From contig NZ_CP020821.1 of assembly GCF_002105755.1 (NCBI RefSeq), positions 2,418,001 through 2,482,000 on the forward strand: DNA of 64,000 nucleotides, given 5' to 3'. The DNA comes from Mycobacterium colombiense CECT 3035 (GTDB taxonomy: Bacteria > Actinomycetota > Actinomycetes > Mycobacteriales > Mycobacteriaceae). Of the stretch, positions 1 to 9,160 are shown in pieces. Within the stretch, counting starts at the first letter, position 1, and the number at the start of each line of letters is the position of its first letter. The notes under the pieces were generated by a model. It had not been told where the DNA came from, did no database searches, and worked only from the letters and a program-made list of their open reading frames with translations. The position numbers and the translations under genes were made by a program.

Positions 1-562
1 CGACTGCTCGACCTATGAGTCGGCGGAAACCCAGACGGCCATGGGGTTTTCGCAAGACCCCGATACCCCGGGGCTGGCCGAGAATGTCCGTCGGGAAAGC
101 GAGGTCTTCGCCGAATCGGCCGCGATGATGGCCGACGCGATCGGGGCGAAGCTGGACAAGACGACCTTCGACGTCACGTTCACCGCGGCCACCGATGATT
201 CCGATCTGGGCTTCATGAAGATTCCCGCCGGCACGGTCGGCAGCGTCTACGGCTACCACCGCGGCTGGGTCGGCGATCGCAACGTCGTCAGCGTCGGGTT
301 CAACTGGACCATGGGCAGTCACGTCGTGCCACCCAAACCGCTCGAGCACGGCCACGTCATCCAGGTGTTCGGGCTACCCAACATGCGCACCGTCTTGCAC
401 TGCCTGCCGCCCAAGGATTGGACGGAGCCCGGGTTCATGGGCCTGGGAATGATTTACACCGCGATGCCGGTTACCAACGCCGTCCCGGCGGTGGTGGCCG
501 CCGAACCCGGGATCGTCACGCTCGCGGATTTGCCGCCCGTCACCGGTCGGCTGGCCCACTAG
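1..562 (+). CDS. Dihydrodipicolinate reductase-like NAD(P)-dependent protein, C-terminal part
   Basis: The reading frame is open from base 2, with no credible start inside the window, so the 5' part lies to the left. About 187 codons remain. The visible part resembles the C-terminal domain of the dihydrodipicolinate reductase-like or diaminopentanoate dehydrogenase-like oxidoreductases, which use NAD(P)H on an imine or amine substrate. Conserved-looking stretches are GFMKIPAGTVGSVYGYHRGW and the later HGHVIQVFGLPN. The N-terminal Rossmann fold is not visible and the substrate cannot be inferred. The mmpS gene follows after about 140 bp on the same strand. The family call is from memory and is moderately secure; the exact function is unknown. 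Confidence 0.6.
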   Translation, partial: DCSTYESAETQTAMGFSQDPDTPGLAENVRRESEVFAESAAMMADAIGAKLDKTTFDVTFTAATDDSDLGFMKIPAGTVGSVYGYHRGWVGDRNVVSVGFNWTMGSHVVPPKPLEHGHVIQVFGLPNMRTVLHCLPPKDWTEPGFMGLGMIYTAMPVTNAVPAVVAAEPGIVTLADLPPVTGRLAH

Positions 563-616
563 CGGGTATGCCGTTCGCCACAACTGGCGGCCCCCGGGAG
601 GAACGCTTGCGTGCAC

Positions 617-636
617 TAAGGTTAGTATCCCTAACC
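617..636. promoter_or_regulatory. IdeR-like inverted repeat upstream of mmpS
   Basis: GGTTAG (620-625) and CTAACC (631-636) form a perfect 6-bp inverted repeat around TATCC. The left side reads TAAGGTTAG, which fits the left half of the mycobacterial IdeR iron box (TWAGGTWAGSCTWACCTWA) at all nine positions. The right half, CTAACCGAG, fits seven of nine. The two halves are 4 bp further apart than in the consensus, so this is not a canonical box. It lies about 65 bp before the mmpS start. In M. tuberculosis the mmpS4/mmpL4 pair is iron-regulated through IdeR, which makes the position suggestive. Confidence 0.45.
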
Positions 637-702
637 GAGCAAATGTTCCGTTGACATTGATGTCGTCGGCGACGGTTGGTGAGCTTTGCGGAAGGCGGTC
701 AG

Positions 703-1170
703 GTGGTGGCTAGTCCGGACTCAGGTCCCCGCCCCGGCATTGTGACCCGCGTGCTGAGGCAAGGGTGGATCCCGCTGCTGCTGGTGGTCGTGCTGGCTGT
801 GTCTGCACTCGTGGTGTCGCGGCTGCACAAGCTCTTCGGTTCGGAAGATCTCAACGCGAACGCCGGCAAGGGGATTGAAATCGTGCAGTTCAACCCGAAA
901 GTCGTCGTCTACGAGATTTCCGGTCCGCCCGGGGCGACCGCCAACATCAACTACTGGGACGCGGACGCCAACACGCATCAGGTCAACAATGCCCCCCTGC
1001 CGTGGTCGACCACCATCTCGACCACACTGCCCTCGGTGAGCGCCAACATCATGGCGCAGAGCGACGGCAGCACGATCAGCTGCAAGATCACCGTGGACGG
1101 CGTCGTCCGCGCTAACCAGAACTCCGATGGCCATAACGCCCAGACCTTCTGCCTGGTGAAGTCCGCATGA
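703..1170 (+). CDS. MmpS-family membrane transport accessory protein
   Basis: MmpS proteins are small membrane-anchored periplasmic partners of MmpL transporters; MmpS4/5 with MmpL4/5 export siderophores and drugs. The protein has a cytoplasmic N-terminus and one membrane segment (about residues 19-38, rich in L and V). The extracytoplasmic part contains VVYEISGPPGATANINYWD, LPWST and a C-terminal FCLVKSA, all typical of the family. The start is uncertain. GTG 703 follows GGAAGGCGG at good spacing, whereas TTG 676 and GTG 679 in the same frame lack a clear ribosome site. The stop overlaps the mmpL start as ATGA, so the two are translationally coupled. Which MmpS paralogue this is cannot be settled from the sequence alone. 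Confidence 0.85.
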   Translation: MVASPDSGPRPGIVTRVLRQGWIPLLLVVVLAVSALVVSRLHKLFGSEDLNANAGKGIEIVQFNPKVVVYEISGPPGATANINYWDADANTHQVNNAPLPWSTTISTTLPSVSANIMAQSDGSTISCKITVDGVVRANQNSDGHNAQTFCLVKSA

Positions 1171-4067
1171 GCAATGTGAACAACGAGACCGAGCGCGACC
1201 TGAGCGCGGCCGATACCGGCCCGATCACAACCCGGGGCCTGTCCAAGGCCGAGCGCGGCCACCGCCCCTACCTTCCCCATGCGATCCGCATCTTCGCGAT
1301 ACCGATCATTGTGGGCTGGGTTGCCATCACAGTGCTGGTGAACGTCCTGGTCCCCTCCCTGGAAGTGGTCGGCGAGGCGCATTCGGCGCCGATGACCCCC
1401 CTGGACGCGCCGTCGATGAAGGCGATGATGCGCCTGGGCAGTAACTTCCACGAATTCAACTCGAACAGCACCGTGATGATCGTGCTCGAAGGCCAGCAAC
1501 CCTTGGGCCCCGATGCACATAAGTACTACGACAAGCTGATCCGAGACCTGCGCAAGGATCCCGCGCACATCCAGCACATCCAGGACTTCTGGGGCGACCG
1601 CCTGACCGCCGCGGGCGCGCAGAGCGCCGACGCCAAGGGCGCGTACGTACAGGTGAACCTCGCCGGTAATCAGGGCACCACGCAGGCCAACGACTCCGTG
1701 GACGCCGTCCGCAAGGTGATCGACGAGAACAAGGCGCCGCCCGGTGTGAAGGCCTACGTCACCGGGCCTGCGGCACTGTCCGACGACATGCACATCATCG
1801 GCAACGCCAGCCTTGCCAAGATCACGCTGTTCACCCTGGGCGCGATCGCGATCATGTTGCTGCTGGTCTACCGATCCATCGTCACCACGCTCGTGCAGCT
1901 GTTCATGACCTTCGTGGCGCTGGCGTGCGCGCGCGGCGTCGTCGCGGTTCTGGCCTATAACAACGCATTCGGGCTCACCACGTTCGCTGCCAACATCCTC
2001 ACCATGCTGGCAATCGCCGCGGGAACCGACTATGGCATCTTCCTCGTCGGGCGATATCAAGAAGCGCTGGCCGCCGGTGAGGACCGAGAAACGGCTTACT
2101 ACACCACATTCAAGGGAGTCGCCCCGGTCGTCCTGGGTTCCGGCCTGACGATTGCGGGAGCCACCTACTGCCTCAGTCTTGCCCGGCTGCCCTGGTTCAA
2201 CACGATGGGCGCACCGGTGGCGATCGGCATGCTGGTCGTGGTGCTCGCAGGGCTTTCCCTCGGCCCTGCGGTCGTTTTCGTCGGCAGTCGTCTCCATCTC
2301 TTCGAAAGGCAGGCGAAGCGAGGTCGGCTGTGGCGCCGGGTGGGCACCGCCGTGGTGCGTTGGCCCGCACCCATTTTGGCCGTCAGCGCCGCGGTCGTGC
2401 TGGTCGGCATGGTGGCCCTGCCGGGTTTCAAGCCGAGCTACAACGACCGGCATTACCTGCCGTTGTCAGCCCCGGCCAATCAAGGGCAAGAGGCCGCGAA
2501 TCGGCACTTCTCCGAGGCCCGGATGAACCCCGACCTGCTGATGGTCGAATCCAACCACGACATGCGAAACCCGGCCGACATGCTGGTGTTGGACAGGGTG
2601 GCGAAAAACGAGATGCGCACGCTCGGCATCGCCATGGTTCAGGACATCACCAGGCCGCTGGGCATCCCGATTCAGCACAGCTCGATTCCGTTCCAGAACA
2701 GCGTCCAAAGCCAGACGACGATGCAGAACATGGGCTTCCTCAAGGAGCGCATCAAGGACATCCTCAGGATGGCCGATGACCTGCAGACCCAGATCGACAC
2801 CACGCAGCGCCAGTACGAGGTGTCGCTGGATTTGGCCAACGCCGCCGACGACAGTGCAAAGACGACGGCGGTGACGTCGCAGATCACCGACACCCTGCGC
2901 GACCACATCGCGGACTTCGACGACACGTTCCGGCCGATACGCAGCATCTTCTACTGGGAGAAGCACTGCTACGACATTCCAGTGTGCGTCGGGCTGCGGT
3001 CCCTGTTCGACACGTTCGACGGGTTCGACCAACTGGCCGAGCAGTTCCATTATTTGACGACCGATATCGCGCACACGGCCAAGGCGTCACGCGACCTGAC
3101 CGCGCTGTTTCCCACTCTGATCACCACGCTGAAGACCACCAGGGGCATCACGCTGACGCTCTACCAGACGTTCAAGGCGATGATCGACCAGATGGAGGCA
3201 ATGAGCAACACCGGGATCGTCATGGGGCAGAGCTTCGATCAGTCGAAGAACGACGACTTCTTCTACCTTCCACCAGAAGCCTTTGACAACCCCGACTTTC
3301 AGACGGGTCTGCGCATGTTCTTGTCGCCGGACGGTAAGTCGGCGCGATTCTTCATCACCCACCAGGACGATCCGATGACGCCGGAGGGAATTGAACGGGT
3401 GGCGGCCGAACGCACCGCCGCGCAGGAAGGACTCAAGCAGTCCTCCCTGGCCGACGCCAAGGTGTATCTCGGCGGAACCGCCGCGACCTTCAAGGACATG
3501 GCCGACGGTGAGAAATACGACCTGATGATCGCCGTCATCGCGTCACTGACGCTGATCTTCATGATCATGCTGCTGCTGACCCGAAGCGTGGTGGCCGCGC
3601 TGGTCATCGTCGGCACCGCGGCCAGCTCGATCGCCGCATCATTCGGGCTGTCCGTGTTGATTTGGCAGGACCTGTTCGGCATCAATATCCACTGGATCGT
3701 GATGGCGCTGGCGGTCATCATCCTGCTGGCCGTGGGATCGGACTACAACCTGCTGTTGGTCTCCCGGTTCAAAGAGGAGATCCATCACGGGCTCAAGACG
3801 GGCATCATCCGATCGATGGCCGGCACCGGTGGCGTGGTGACGGCCGCGGGTCTGGTGTTCGCGTTCACGATGGCGTCCATGCTGGGCAGCGATCTGCGCG
3901 TGCTCGGTCAGTTCGGCTCGACCGTCTGCATCGGTCTGCTGCTCGACACGCTGATCGTGCGCACCTTGCTGATGCCCTCGATCGCCACCCTGCTCGGTCG
4001 GTGGTTCTGGTGGCCACAGGTGGTGCACCCGCGCGGTGACCACGCGCGACGGCCGGTGAGCGCCTGA
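1167..4067 (+). CDS. MmpL4/5-type RND transporter
   Basis: This 966-residue protein belongs to the mycobacterial MmpL branch of the RND superfamily, proton-driven exporters of lipids, siderophores and drugs in the inner membrane. A first membrane helix near residue 40 precedes a periplasmic porter domain. It is followed by a block of helices (about 210-370), a second large periplasmic domain with a helical hairpin-like stretch (DDLQTQIDTTQRQYEVSLDL), and a second helix block (about 785-950). The helix-4-like motif AAGTDYGIFLVGRYQEA and its counterpart AVGSDYNLLLVSRFKEE carry the Asp-Tyr pairs associated with proton relay in MmpL. The length fits MmpL4/MmpL5. Coupling to mmpS and the upstream IdeR-like repeat suggest siderophore export; this is inference. 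Confidence 0.9.
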   Translation: MSNVNNETERDLSAADTGPITTRGLSKAERGHRPYLPHAIRIFAIPIIVGWVAITVLVNVLVPSLEVVGEAHSAPMTPLDAPSMKAMMRLGSNFHEFNSNSTVMIVLEGQQPLGPDAHKYYDKLIRDLRKDPAHIQHIQDFWGDRLTAAGAQSADAKGAYVQVNLAGNQGTTQANDSVDAVRKVIDENKAPPGVKAYVTGPAALSDDMHIIGNASLAKITLFTLGAIAIMLLLVYRSIVTTLVQLFMTFVALACARGVVAVLAYNNAFGLTTFAANILTMLAIAAGTDYGIFLVGRYQEALAAGEDRETAYYTTFKGVAPVVLGSGLTIAGATYCLSLARLPWFNTMGAPVAIGMLVVVLAGLSLGPAVVFVGSRLHLFERQAKRGRLWRRVGTAVVRWPAPILAVSAAVVLVGMVALPGFKPSYNDRHYLPLSAPANQGQEAANRHFSEARMNPDLLMVESNHDMRNPADMLVLDRVAKNEMRTLGIAMVQDITRPLGIPIQHSSIPFQNSVQSQTTMQNMGFLKERIKDILRMADDLQTQIDTTQRQYEVSLDLANAADDSAKTTAVTSQITDTLRDHIADFDDTFRPIRSIFYWEKHCYDIPVCVGLRSLFDTFDGFDQLAEQFHYLTTDIAHTAKASRDLTALFPTLITTLKTTRGITLTLYQTFKAMIDQMEAMSNTGIVMGQSFDQSKNDDFFYLPPEAFDNPDFQTGLRMFLSPDGKSARFFITHQDDPMTPEGIERVAAERTAAQEGLKQSSLADAKVYLGGTAATFKDMADGEKYDLMIAVIASLTLIFMIMLLLTRSVVAALVIVGTAASSIAASFGLSVLIWQDLFGINIHWIVMALAVIILLAVGSDYNLLLVSRFKEEIHHGLKTGIIRSMAGTGGVVTAAGLVFAFTMASMLGSDLRVLGQFGSTVCIGLLLDTLIVRTLLMPSIATLLGRWFWWPQVVHPRGDHARRPVSA

Positions 4068-4088
4068 TCCGCTGGGGGCGCCCCGCCA

Positions 4089-4922
4089 CTAATCCGACGG
4101 CAACTCGACGCTGACCGCGACCGCGCCCGCGCCGACATGCAGCGCGAGCACGGGTCCCAGCTCGGTGATGATCGCCGGCTCGCACGCCGGTAGCCGCTCG
4201 CCCAGGGCCGTCGCCACCTCCTGGGCGCCGTCCGGGTTGGCCACGTGATGCACCGCCAGGGCGGCGGCGTCGTTGCCGACGACTTGACAGACCCGGTCGA
4301 TCATCGCCTCCGTCGCATGGCTTACCGTGCGCACCCGTTGGGCCAGAACGAGTTTCCCGTCGTCGATGCGCAGCAGCGGCTTGAGTGCCAGCGCGGTGCC
4401 CAGCCACGCCTTCGCCCCGCCGATGCGTCCGCTGCGGCGCAGGTTATCCAGCCGGTGCACCACGATGAAGGCGTGCCCGCGGTCCACGGCCGCGCGGGCG
4501 GCGTCCGCGACGGCGTCGACGTCTTTACCGTCGGCCGCGGCGCGCGCGGCGGCCAGCGCGACGAAGCCGGTGCCCATCGCCGCCGACTTGGAGTCGACGA
4601 CGCGCACGTTCGGATCGAGGTCGGCCGCGGTGCGCTCCGCGGCCCGGCAGGTGCCCGACAGCGCCGACGAAAGGTGTACGGCCACAACCCCGTCGGACCC
4701 ACTGTCGACCAGGGCCTGCTGGTAGACGTCGGCCAGTTCGGCCGGAGTGGCCGCCGCGGTGGTGGCCGTCAGTTTGTAGATGTCTGCGGGGATGTCGTCC
4801 ACACCGTCGCGCAGATCGTTGCCGTCGAGCAGGATATGCAGGGGAACGACGCGTATCCCCCACTTTTCGAGCAGGTCGGCCGGCAGACGCGCCGACGAGT
4901 CGGTCACCACCACAACGGACAT
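4089..4922 (-). CDS. DegV-family fatty-acid-binding protein
   Basis: The 277-residue protein starts with VVVVTDSSARLP and contains HLSSALSGT (about 83-91), the two segments that hold the fatty-acid carboxylate in DegV/FakB proteins. In firmicutes these present fatty acids to a kinase; in mycobacteria the role is not established. The usual TSQPSP-like loop reads TTAAATPAE here. The gene is the homologue of Rv2417c and is last in the nadD-rsfS-gpgP-octT-degV run. Only 4 bp separate it from octT, so it is probably translated from the same message. It converges with mmpL, with 21 bp between the stops and no strong terminator visible. Confidence 0.88.
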   Translation of the reverse strand: MSVVVVTDSSARLPADLLEKWGIRVVPLHILLDGNDLRDGVDDIPADIYKLTATTAAATPAELADVYQQALVDSGSDGVVAVHLSSALSGTCRAAERTAADLDPNVRVVDSKSAAMGTGFVALAAARAAADGKDVDAVADAARAAVDRGHAFIVVHRLDNLRRSGRIGGAKAWLGTALALKPLLRIDDGKLVLAQRVRTVSHATEAMIDRVCQVVGNDAAALAVHHVANPDGAQEVATALGERLPACEPAIITELGPVLALHVGAGAVAVSVELPSD

Positions 4923-4926
4923 GGCG

Positions 4927-5670
4927 CTACCCGCGCGGTTTCTCGTTGGCCACGCCGGCCTCGGCGAGCGCCTTGAGCATCAACTCCGCGACCGCCTGGT
5001 GAGCCTCGAAATTCCAGTGAATGCCGTCGGGGTTCCCACGACCACTCATAACCTGCTCGGCGACAGCGGCTTTGAGGTCGACCAGGGGCACCCGGTGGGT
5101 TTGCGCCCATTCGGTGATCGCGGCCACCGTCCCCTCGCGCCCGTGATGCGCCCGGCCGTAGGTGTCGGCGATGTGCACGGACGGCAGTGACGCCACGATC
5201 GGGATGCCGGGGCGGTTGAAATCGATTGCACCCCGGGTCTGTTCGAGGTAATCCGCGCTCAGGTGGGGAGGCAGGGCCGATCGGGCCACCGGCGAGAGCC
5301 TGGGCTGCAGCCAGCCGTAGCCGTCGCGGACCCAACGTCGCAGCCAGGGCGGCCGCACGTAGCGGATCAGTTCGCGCAGCGCGGTCGGCAGCACCGACGG
5401 CAGCGAATCCATGCCGCCGGTGGCGAAGATGACCGCGCCGGCCCTGGGCAGCGCCGCCCAGGCCCGCGGGTCCTGGGTCGCCGCCCACCAGATGTCGCGG
5501 CACGTCCAACCGATGCGGCCGATCAGCTCGACATCCCAGCCCAATTGCGTCGCCACGATATTCGGCCAGATGCGGGGGTCGTCGGCGGGTAGCCCCCCGG
5601 TCGGCCCGTAGTACGCCAACGAGTCGGCGAAAATCAGCAGGGTGGGCTTTCGCGGCCGTTCAGAGGACAT
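4927..5670 (-). CDS. octT: SGNH-fold diglucosylglycerate octanoyltransferase
   Basis: OctT (Rv2418c type) transfers octanoate to diglucosylglycerate, an early step in making the methylglucose lipopolysaccharides of mycobacteria. The protein has 247 residues, the length I recall for the M. tuberculosis homologue. The nucleophile motif FADSLAYYG places Ser17, and NPDGIHWN near the C-terminus supplies the Asp and His of an SGNH hydrolase triad. The frame stays open 40 codons further upstream, but ATG 5670 gives the family N-terminus [17 protein letters not shown]. That start overlaps the gpgP stop by 11 bp, which fits coupled translation with GpgP, an enzyme of the same pathway. Confidence 0.88.
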   Translation of the reverse strand: MSSERPRKPTLLIFADSLAYYGPTGGLPADDPRIWPNIVATQLGWDVELIGRIGWTCRDIWWAATQDPRAWAALPRAGAVIFATGGMDSLPSVLPTALRELIRYVRPPWLRRWVRDGYGWLQPRLSPVARSALPPHLSADYLEQTRGAIDFNRPGIPIVASLPSVHIADTYGRAHHGREGTVAAITEWAQTHRVPLVDLKAAVAEQVMSGRGNPDGIHWNFEAHQAVAELMLKALAEAGVANEKPRG

Positions 5671-6334
5671 CGTTGGACACCTGCGCCGAAGCGTTCCACA
5701 CGTCCAGACGCCAACGGATGCGGTCGAATTCGTCGGCGGGATCGTCGTTGTGTCCGGACAGCTGCACCCAGCTGGCATTGCCCATGCCACCCAGAATCGG
5801 CCAGTTGGCGACGGGAAGCTTCAGCAGCGCGGCCGACAGCGCGGCGATCAGGCCACCGTGGGCCACCAGCACCACCGGGCGGTCCGGCCCGTCGGGGTCG
5901 CCCCACTCGCGCTCGGCGGACACCAGTTCGGCGACCAACGGCACGCTGCGGGCCGCGACGTCGACCCTGCTCTCGCCGCCGTGCGGTGCCCAGGTGGCGT
6001 CCTCGCGCCAGGCCAGCCGCGCACCGGGGGCCTGCGCGTCGACCTCGGTGTGGGTCAGGCCCTGCCAGTCACCCAGGTGGGTTTCCCGCAACCGCTGATC
6101 CACCCGAATCGGCAGACCTGTCACCTCCCCCAGCCTGACCGCGGTGTCATACGCGCGATGCAGATCCGACGACACGATCAGCAGCGGCGGCAGCTTGCCC
6201 AACACCTCGGCGGCGGCGATCGCCTGCGCCCGCCCGAGTTCGCTCAGCTCGGAATCCAGCTGGCCCTGCATCCGGCTATCGGCGTTGAACTCGGTTTGCC
6301 CGTGCCGCAACATGATCAGACGACGGATTCTCAT
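5660..6334 (-). CDS. gpgP: Glucosyl-3-phosphoglycerate phosphatase
   Basis: GpgP removes the phosphate of glucosyl-3-phosphoglycerate to give glucosylglycerate, the base unit of methylglucose lipopolysaccharides. This histidine phosphatase has the signature LRHGQTEFN with phospho-acceptor His11, plus Arg10, Arg60, the acid Glu84 and His159 in VLVAHGG. These numbers agree with those I recall for Rv2419c. The length of 224 residues is normal. ATG 6334 overlaps the rsfS stop as ATGA, and the C-terminus overlaps octT by 11 bp. General phosphoglycerate mutase is an alternative reading of the fold, but the gene order favours GpgP. Confidence 0.9.
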   Translation of the reverse strand: MRIRRLIMLRHGQTEFNADSRMQGQLDSELSELGRAQAIAAAEVLGKLPPLLIVSSDLHRAYDTAVRLGEVTGLPIRVDQRLRETHLGDWQGLTHTEVDAQAPGARLAWREDATWAPHGGESRVDVAARSVPLVAELVSAEREWGDPDGPDRPVVLVAHGGLIAALSAALLKLPVANWPILGGMGNASWVQLSGHNDDPADEFDRIRWRLDVWNASAQVSNDVL

Positions 6335-6726
6335 TGCGCGCCCGAGTCTTCGGAGTTGCCGGGGCGCGCGTCCAGCTCCACCGGCACCATCGGGCAGTCA
6401 CTCCACAACCGGTCCAGGGCGTAGAAGTCGCGGTCTTCCCGGTGCTGAATGTGAACGACGATGTCGCGATAGTCCAGCAGCGTCCAGCGGCCTTCCCGCG
6501 TGCCCTCGCGACGCGCCGGCTTGTAACCGGCCTTGCGCATCTTCTCCTCGACCTCGTCGACGATGGCGTTGACCTGTCGCTCGTTGGACGCCGAGGCGAT
6601 AACGAAGCAGTCCGTGATGGCCAGCTGGGCCGAGACGTCGATGACGACGACATCGTCGGCCAGCTTCGCCGCGGCAGCACCGGCGGCCACCGTCGCCATG
6701 TCGATGGCCTCCTGGGTGGCGCTCAT
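6331..6726 (-). CDS. rsfS: Ribosome silencing factor RsfS
   Basis: RsfS binds ribosomal protein L14 and blocks subunit joining, lowering translation in starvation. The 131-residue product begins [20 protein letters not shown] and contains [35 protein letters not shown] and FYALDRLW, which are typical of the RsfS/DUF143 fold. ATG 6726 overlaps the nadD stop as ATGA, and its own stop overlaps gpgP the same way. A longer frame upstream is the shadow of nadD. The pairing nadD-rsfS is widespread in bacteria. The C-terminal [10 protein letters not shown] tail is a short poorly conserved extension. Confidence 0.92.
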   Translation of the reverse strand: MSATQEAIDMATVAAGAAAAKLADDVVVIDVSAQLAITDCFVIASASNERQVNAIVDEVEEKMRKAGYKPARREGTREGRWTLLDYRDIVVHIQHREDRDFYALDRLWSDCPMVPVELDARPGNSEDSGAQ

Positions 6727-7391
6727 GGGTGTTCCCCTGTGCTCAGCCGTGTTTCGTTCACGATCACCGGCGGCTGCTCGTCGTGGCGGTAGAGCCGGCG
6801 CTTGGAGACGTACTGCACGACGCCGTCGGGCATCAGGTACCACAGCGGCCGGCGCTGCGCCGCGCGCTGCCGGCAATCGGTCGACGAGATGGCCAGCGCC
6901 GGGATCTCGACCAGCGTCAGCGCGTCGTCGGGCAGCTCGCCGAGCACACCGGTGATGTGTTCGCGGCGCAGCTCGTAGCCCGGCCTGCTGACCCCGATGA
7001 ACCGCGCCAGGTCGAACACCGTCTCCCAGCCCTGCCACGACAGGATGGAGGCGAGCGCGTCGGCCCCGGTGATGAAGTACAACTCGGAGTCCGGGTTGAG
7101 GGCGTGCAGCTCGCGCAGGGTGTCCTTGGTGTAGGTGGGGCCGGCGCGGTCGATGTCGACCCGGCTCACCGAAAAGCGGGGATTGGATGCGGTGGCGATC
7201 ACCGTCATCAGGTACCGGTCCTCGGCAGCCGAGACGTGCCGGTCCTTCTGCCAGGGCTGCCCGCTGGGCACGAACACCACTTGGTCGAGTTCGAACAGGT
7301 CGGCGACCTCACTGGCGGCAACCAGGTGGCCGTAATGGATGGGGTCGAATGTCCCACCCATCACTCCTAACCTGCGAAGCTGCTTTTGCAC
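6723..7391 (-). CDS. nadD: Nicotinate-mononucleotide adenylyltransferase
   Basis: NadD couples nicotinate mononucleotide with ATP to form deamido-NAD, which NadE (16570-18612 here) then amidates. The product has the nucleotidyltransferase signature [15 protein letters not shown] and the ISSTDCR motif near the end of the core, with YFITGADAL between. I chose GTG 7391, which gives 222 residues and the start [14 protein letters not shown]. tuberculosis NadD begins similarly close to this motif. No convincing Shine-Dalgarno sequence precedes it, so the start could be a few codons off. The frame stays open upstream only because it runs into the tandem repeats described below. Confidence 0.9.
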   Translation of the reverse strand: MQKQLRRLGVMGGTFDPIHYGHLVAASEVADLFELDQVVFVPSGQPWQKDRHVSAAEDRYLMTVIATASNPRFSVSRVDIDRAGPTYTKDTLRELHALNPDSELYFITGADALASILSWQGWETVFDLARFIGVSRPGYELRREHITGVLGELPDDALTLVEIPALAISSTDCRQRAAQRRPLWYLMPDGVVQYVSKRRLYRHDEQPPVIVNETRLSTGEHP

Positions 7392-7483
7392 GATTTGCCA
7401 GCTTACTTGAGCCGGTGTTACGAGCCGATTTCCCAGGCATTGGTCACATGCGCCACACCGGTCTCTGCGCCGGGCGGCATGTG

Positions 7484-7645
7484 TTGTGCCCGCCTCACAG
7501 CGACAAATGGCTGGCGGCGGCGCATCGACGGCGGCGCGCACCGACGGCGCATCGAGGGCGGCGCACCGACGGCGCATCAAGGGTGACGCACCGACGGCGC
7601 ATCGAGGGCCGGCCCGCGGCGGTTGTCGCTAAGAGGCGGGCACAA
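7484..7645. repeat. Long inverted repeat enclosing tandem repeats
   Basis: The 23-bp arms at 7484-7506 and 7623-7645 are inverted copies with two mismatches, each bounded by TTGTGCCCGCC and AGCGACAA-type ends. Weaker complementarity continues outwards: CGGGCGGCATGT on the left matches the complement of ACATGCCCCGCCCG on the right, and CACACCGG at about 7455 matches CCGGTGTG at about 7679. The element fills most of the 310-bp gap between nadD and the VWA gene, where M. tuberculosis has Rv2422-Rv2424c. It could fold as a long hairpin or be a small non-autonomous mobile repeat. No transposase is present. Confidence 0.75.
7538..7612. repeat. Tandem repeat, three 25-bp units
   Basis: Three adjacent 25-bp units begin at 7538, 7563 and 7588, each starting GCACCGACGGCGCATC and continuing with G/A-AGGG. 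A shorter degenerate copy (GCATCGACGGCG) precedes them at about 7521. Copies differ at only a few positions, which indicates recent duplication. The array lies in the loop between the inverted repeats at 7484 and 7623, and upstream of the nadD start. Such arrays often vary in copy number between mycobacterial strains. Confidence 0.85.
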
Positions 7646-7701
7646 GGACATGCCCCGCCCGACGGAGACGCGCGTGGCCGGTGTGAACGACGCGGGGTCG
7701 G

Positions 7702-9150
7702 CTACACCGGCAGCAGCTGGTCGATCACCGCGGCCAGCTGCTTGGCGGACCGGCACTCGTGCATCGGGATGACCTCTTGATAGCGCGGCACCGCCGAGTC
7801 GCCGCTGCCCCACAGATGCTTGGGTTCGGGATTCAGCCAATGCGCGTGCCGGCTGGCGGTGACCATGTGGGTCAGCAGGTCGATCTCCGGATTGCGGTAG
7901 TTGGTCCGGCCGTCCCCGAGGACCAGCAGCGAGGTGCGCGGCGAGAGCACATTGGGGAACGCCTGCACGAACGACGCGAACGCGTTGCCGTAATCGGAAT
8001 GGCCGTCGCGGCTGTAAACGCCCGACTCCCGGGTGATGCGCTGGATCGCCACCGCCAGGTCGGCCTCCGGGCCGAACATGTGGGTCACCTCGTCGGTGGT
8101 GTCGATGAAGGCGAATACGCGCACCCGCGAAAACTGTTGGCGCAGAGCGTGCACCAGCAGCAGGGTGAAATGGCTGAACCCGGCGACCGAGCCGGACACG
8201 TCGCACAGCACTACCAATTCCGGCCGGGCCGGGCGCGGCTTGGCCAGCACCACGTCGATCGGCACGCCGCCGGTGGACATCGACTTGCGCAGCGTCTTGC
8301 GCAGATCGATCGACCCCGCCCGGGCGCGTCGCCGCCGGGCCGCCAGCCGGGTCGCCAGCGTGCGGGCCAGCGGGGCCACCACCCGGCGCATCTGCCGGAG
8401 CTGCTCACCGGAGGCACGCAGGAATTCCACGTTCTCGGAAAGCTGTGGAATGCCGTACATCTGGACGTGATCGCGGCCGAGCTGCTCCGCGGTGCGTCGC
8501 TTGGTCTCGGAGTCGACCAGCTTGCGGATCTGGGAGATCCGCTGCGCAGCAAGCGCTTTGGCGATCTCCTCCTGACTGGGCGTGGGTTCCTCGCCGTAGG
8601 AGGCGAGCAGCCCGGCCAGCAACTTGCCCTCGAGCTCGTCGAGCGCCATCGCCTTGAGCGCCTGATACGACGAGAACGACGGGCCGCGGCTGGAGCTGTA
8701 TTTGCCGTAGGCCTCCACGATTTGGGCGATCATCGCCACCAGGCGCTCGTCCATCTCGGCGAGGTCGGGGTTCTCGGTCAGCAGGTCCGCCAGCATCTGG
8801 CGCATCGCCTCGACGTCGTCGGCCGGCAACGCGTCGTCGTCCGGCGAGTCGTCGGCCTCCTCGTCGGCGACCACCGCACGAGCGCCCAGCGCCGCGGGGA
8901 ACCACAGGTCGAACATCGCGTCGTAGGTCTCGCGGTGATCCGAGCGGCGCAGCACGGCGCACGCGAGGCCCTCGCGCAGCACCTTCCGATCGCCGAGGCC
9001 GAGCGTCGCCATCACCCGACCGGCGTCCACCGTCTCCGACGGACCGACCGAAATCCCTGCCCCACGAAGCGCTTCCACGAATCCCACCAGGTGGCCCGGC
9101 AGCCCGTGCGGGGCGAGCGGTCGGGAGGGTCGGATACGGCGGGTGGCCAT
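7702..9150 (-). CDS. VWA-domain protein of the CoxE type
   Basis: This 482-residue homologue of Rv2425c carries a von Willebrand factor A domain in its C-terminal half. The metal-ion adhesion site begins DVSGS (317-321), and LGDGRTNYRN follows later. The N-terminal half is helical and contains an acidic linker (about 97-112) and an Arg-rich stretch (about 271-278). CoxE-like proteins act with MoxR AAA ATPases as metal-dependent chaperone pairs that assemble or activate other proteins. The moxR gene ends only 10 bp upstream, so the two form one unit. The client protein cannot be guessed from this neighbourhood. Confidence 0.88.
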   Translation of the reverse strand: MATRRIRPSRPLAPHGLPGHLVGFVEALRGAGISVGPSETVDAGRVMATLGLGDRKVLREGLACAVLRRSDHRETYDAMFDLWFPAALGARAVVADEEADDSPDDDALPADDVEAMRQMLADLLTENPDLAEMDERLVAMIAQIVEAYGKYSSSRGPSFSSYQALKAMALDELEGKLLAGLLASYGEEPTPSQEEIAKALAAQRISQIRKLVDSETKRRTAEQLGRDHVQMYGIPQLSENVEFLRASGEQLRQMRRVVAPLARTLATRLAARRRRARAGSIDLRKTLRKSMSTGGVPIDVVLAKPRPARPELVVLCDVSGSVAGFSHFTLLLVHALRQQFSRVRVFAFIDTTDEVTHMFGPEADLAVAIQRITRESGVYSRDGHSDYGNAFASFVQAFPNVLSPRTSLLVLGDGRTNYRNPEIDLLTHMVTASRHAHWLNPEPKHLWGSGDSAVPRYQEVIPMHECRSAKQLAAVIDQLLPV

Positions 9151-9160
9151 CGCAGCGGTC

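Noticed and set aside
651..656. TTGACA as -35 box for mmpS
   Set aside because: No -10-like sequence at 16-18 bp downstream.
4075..4084. GGGGCGCCCC as terminator between mmpL and degV
   Set aside because: A palindrome with no loop; too short to fold as a stable hairpin.
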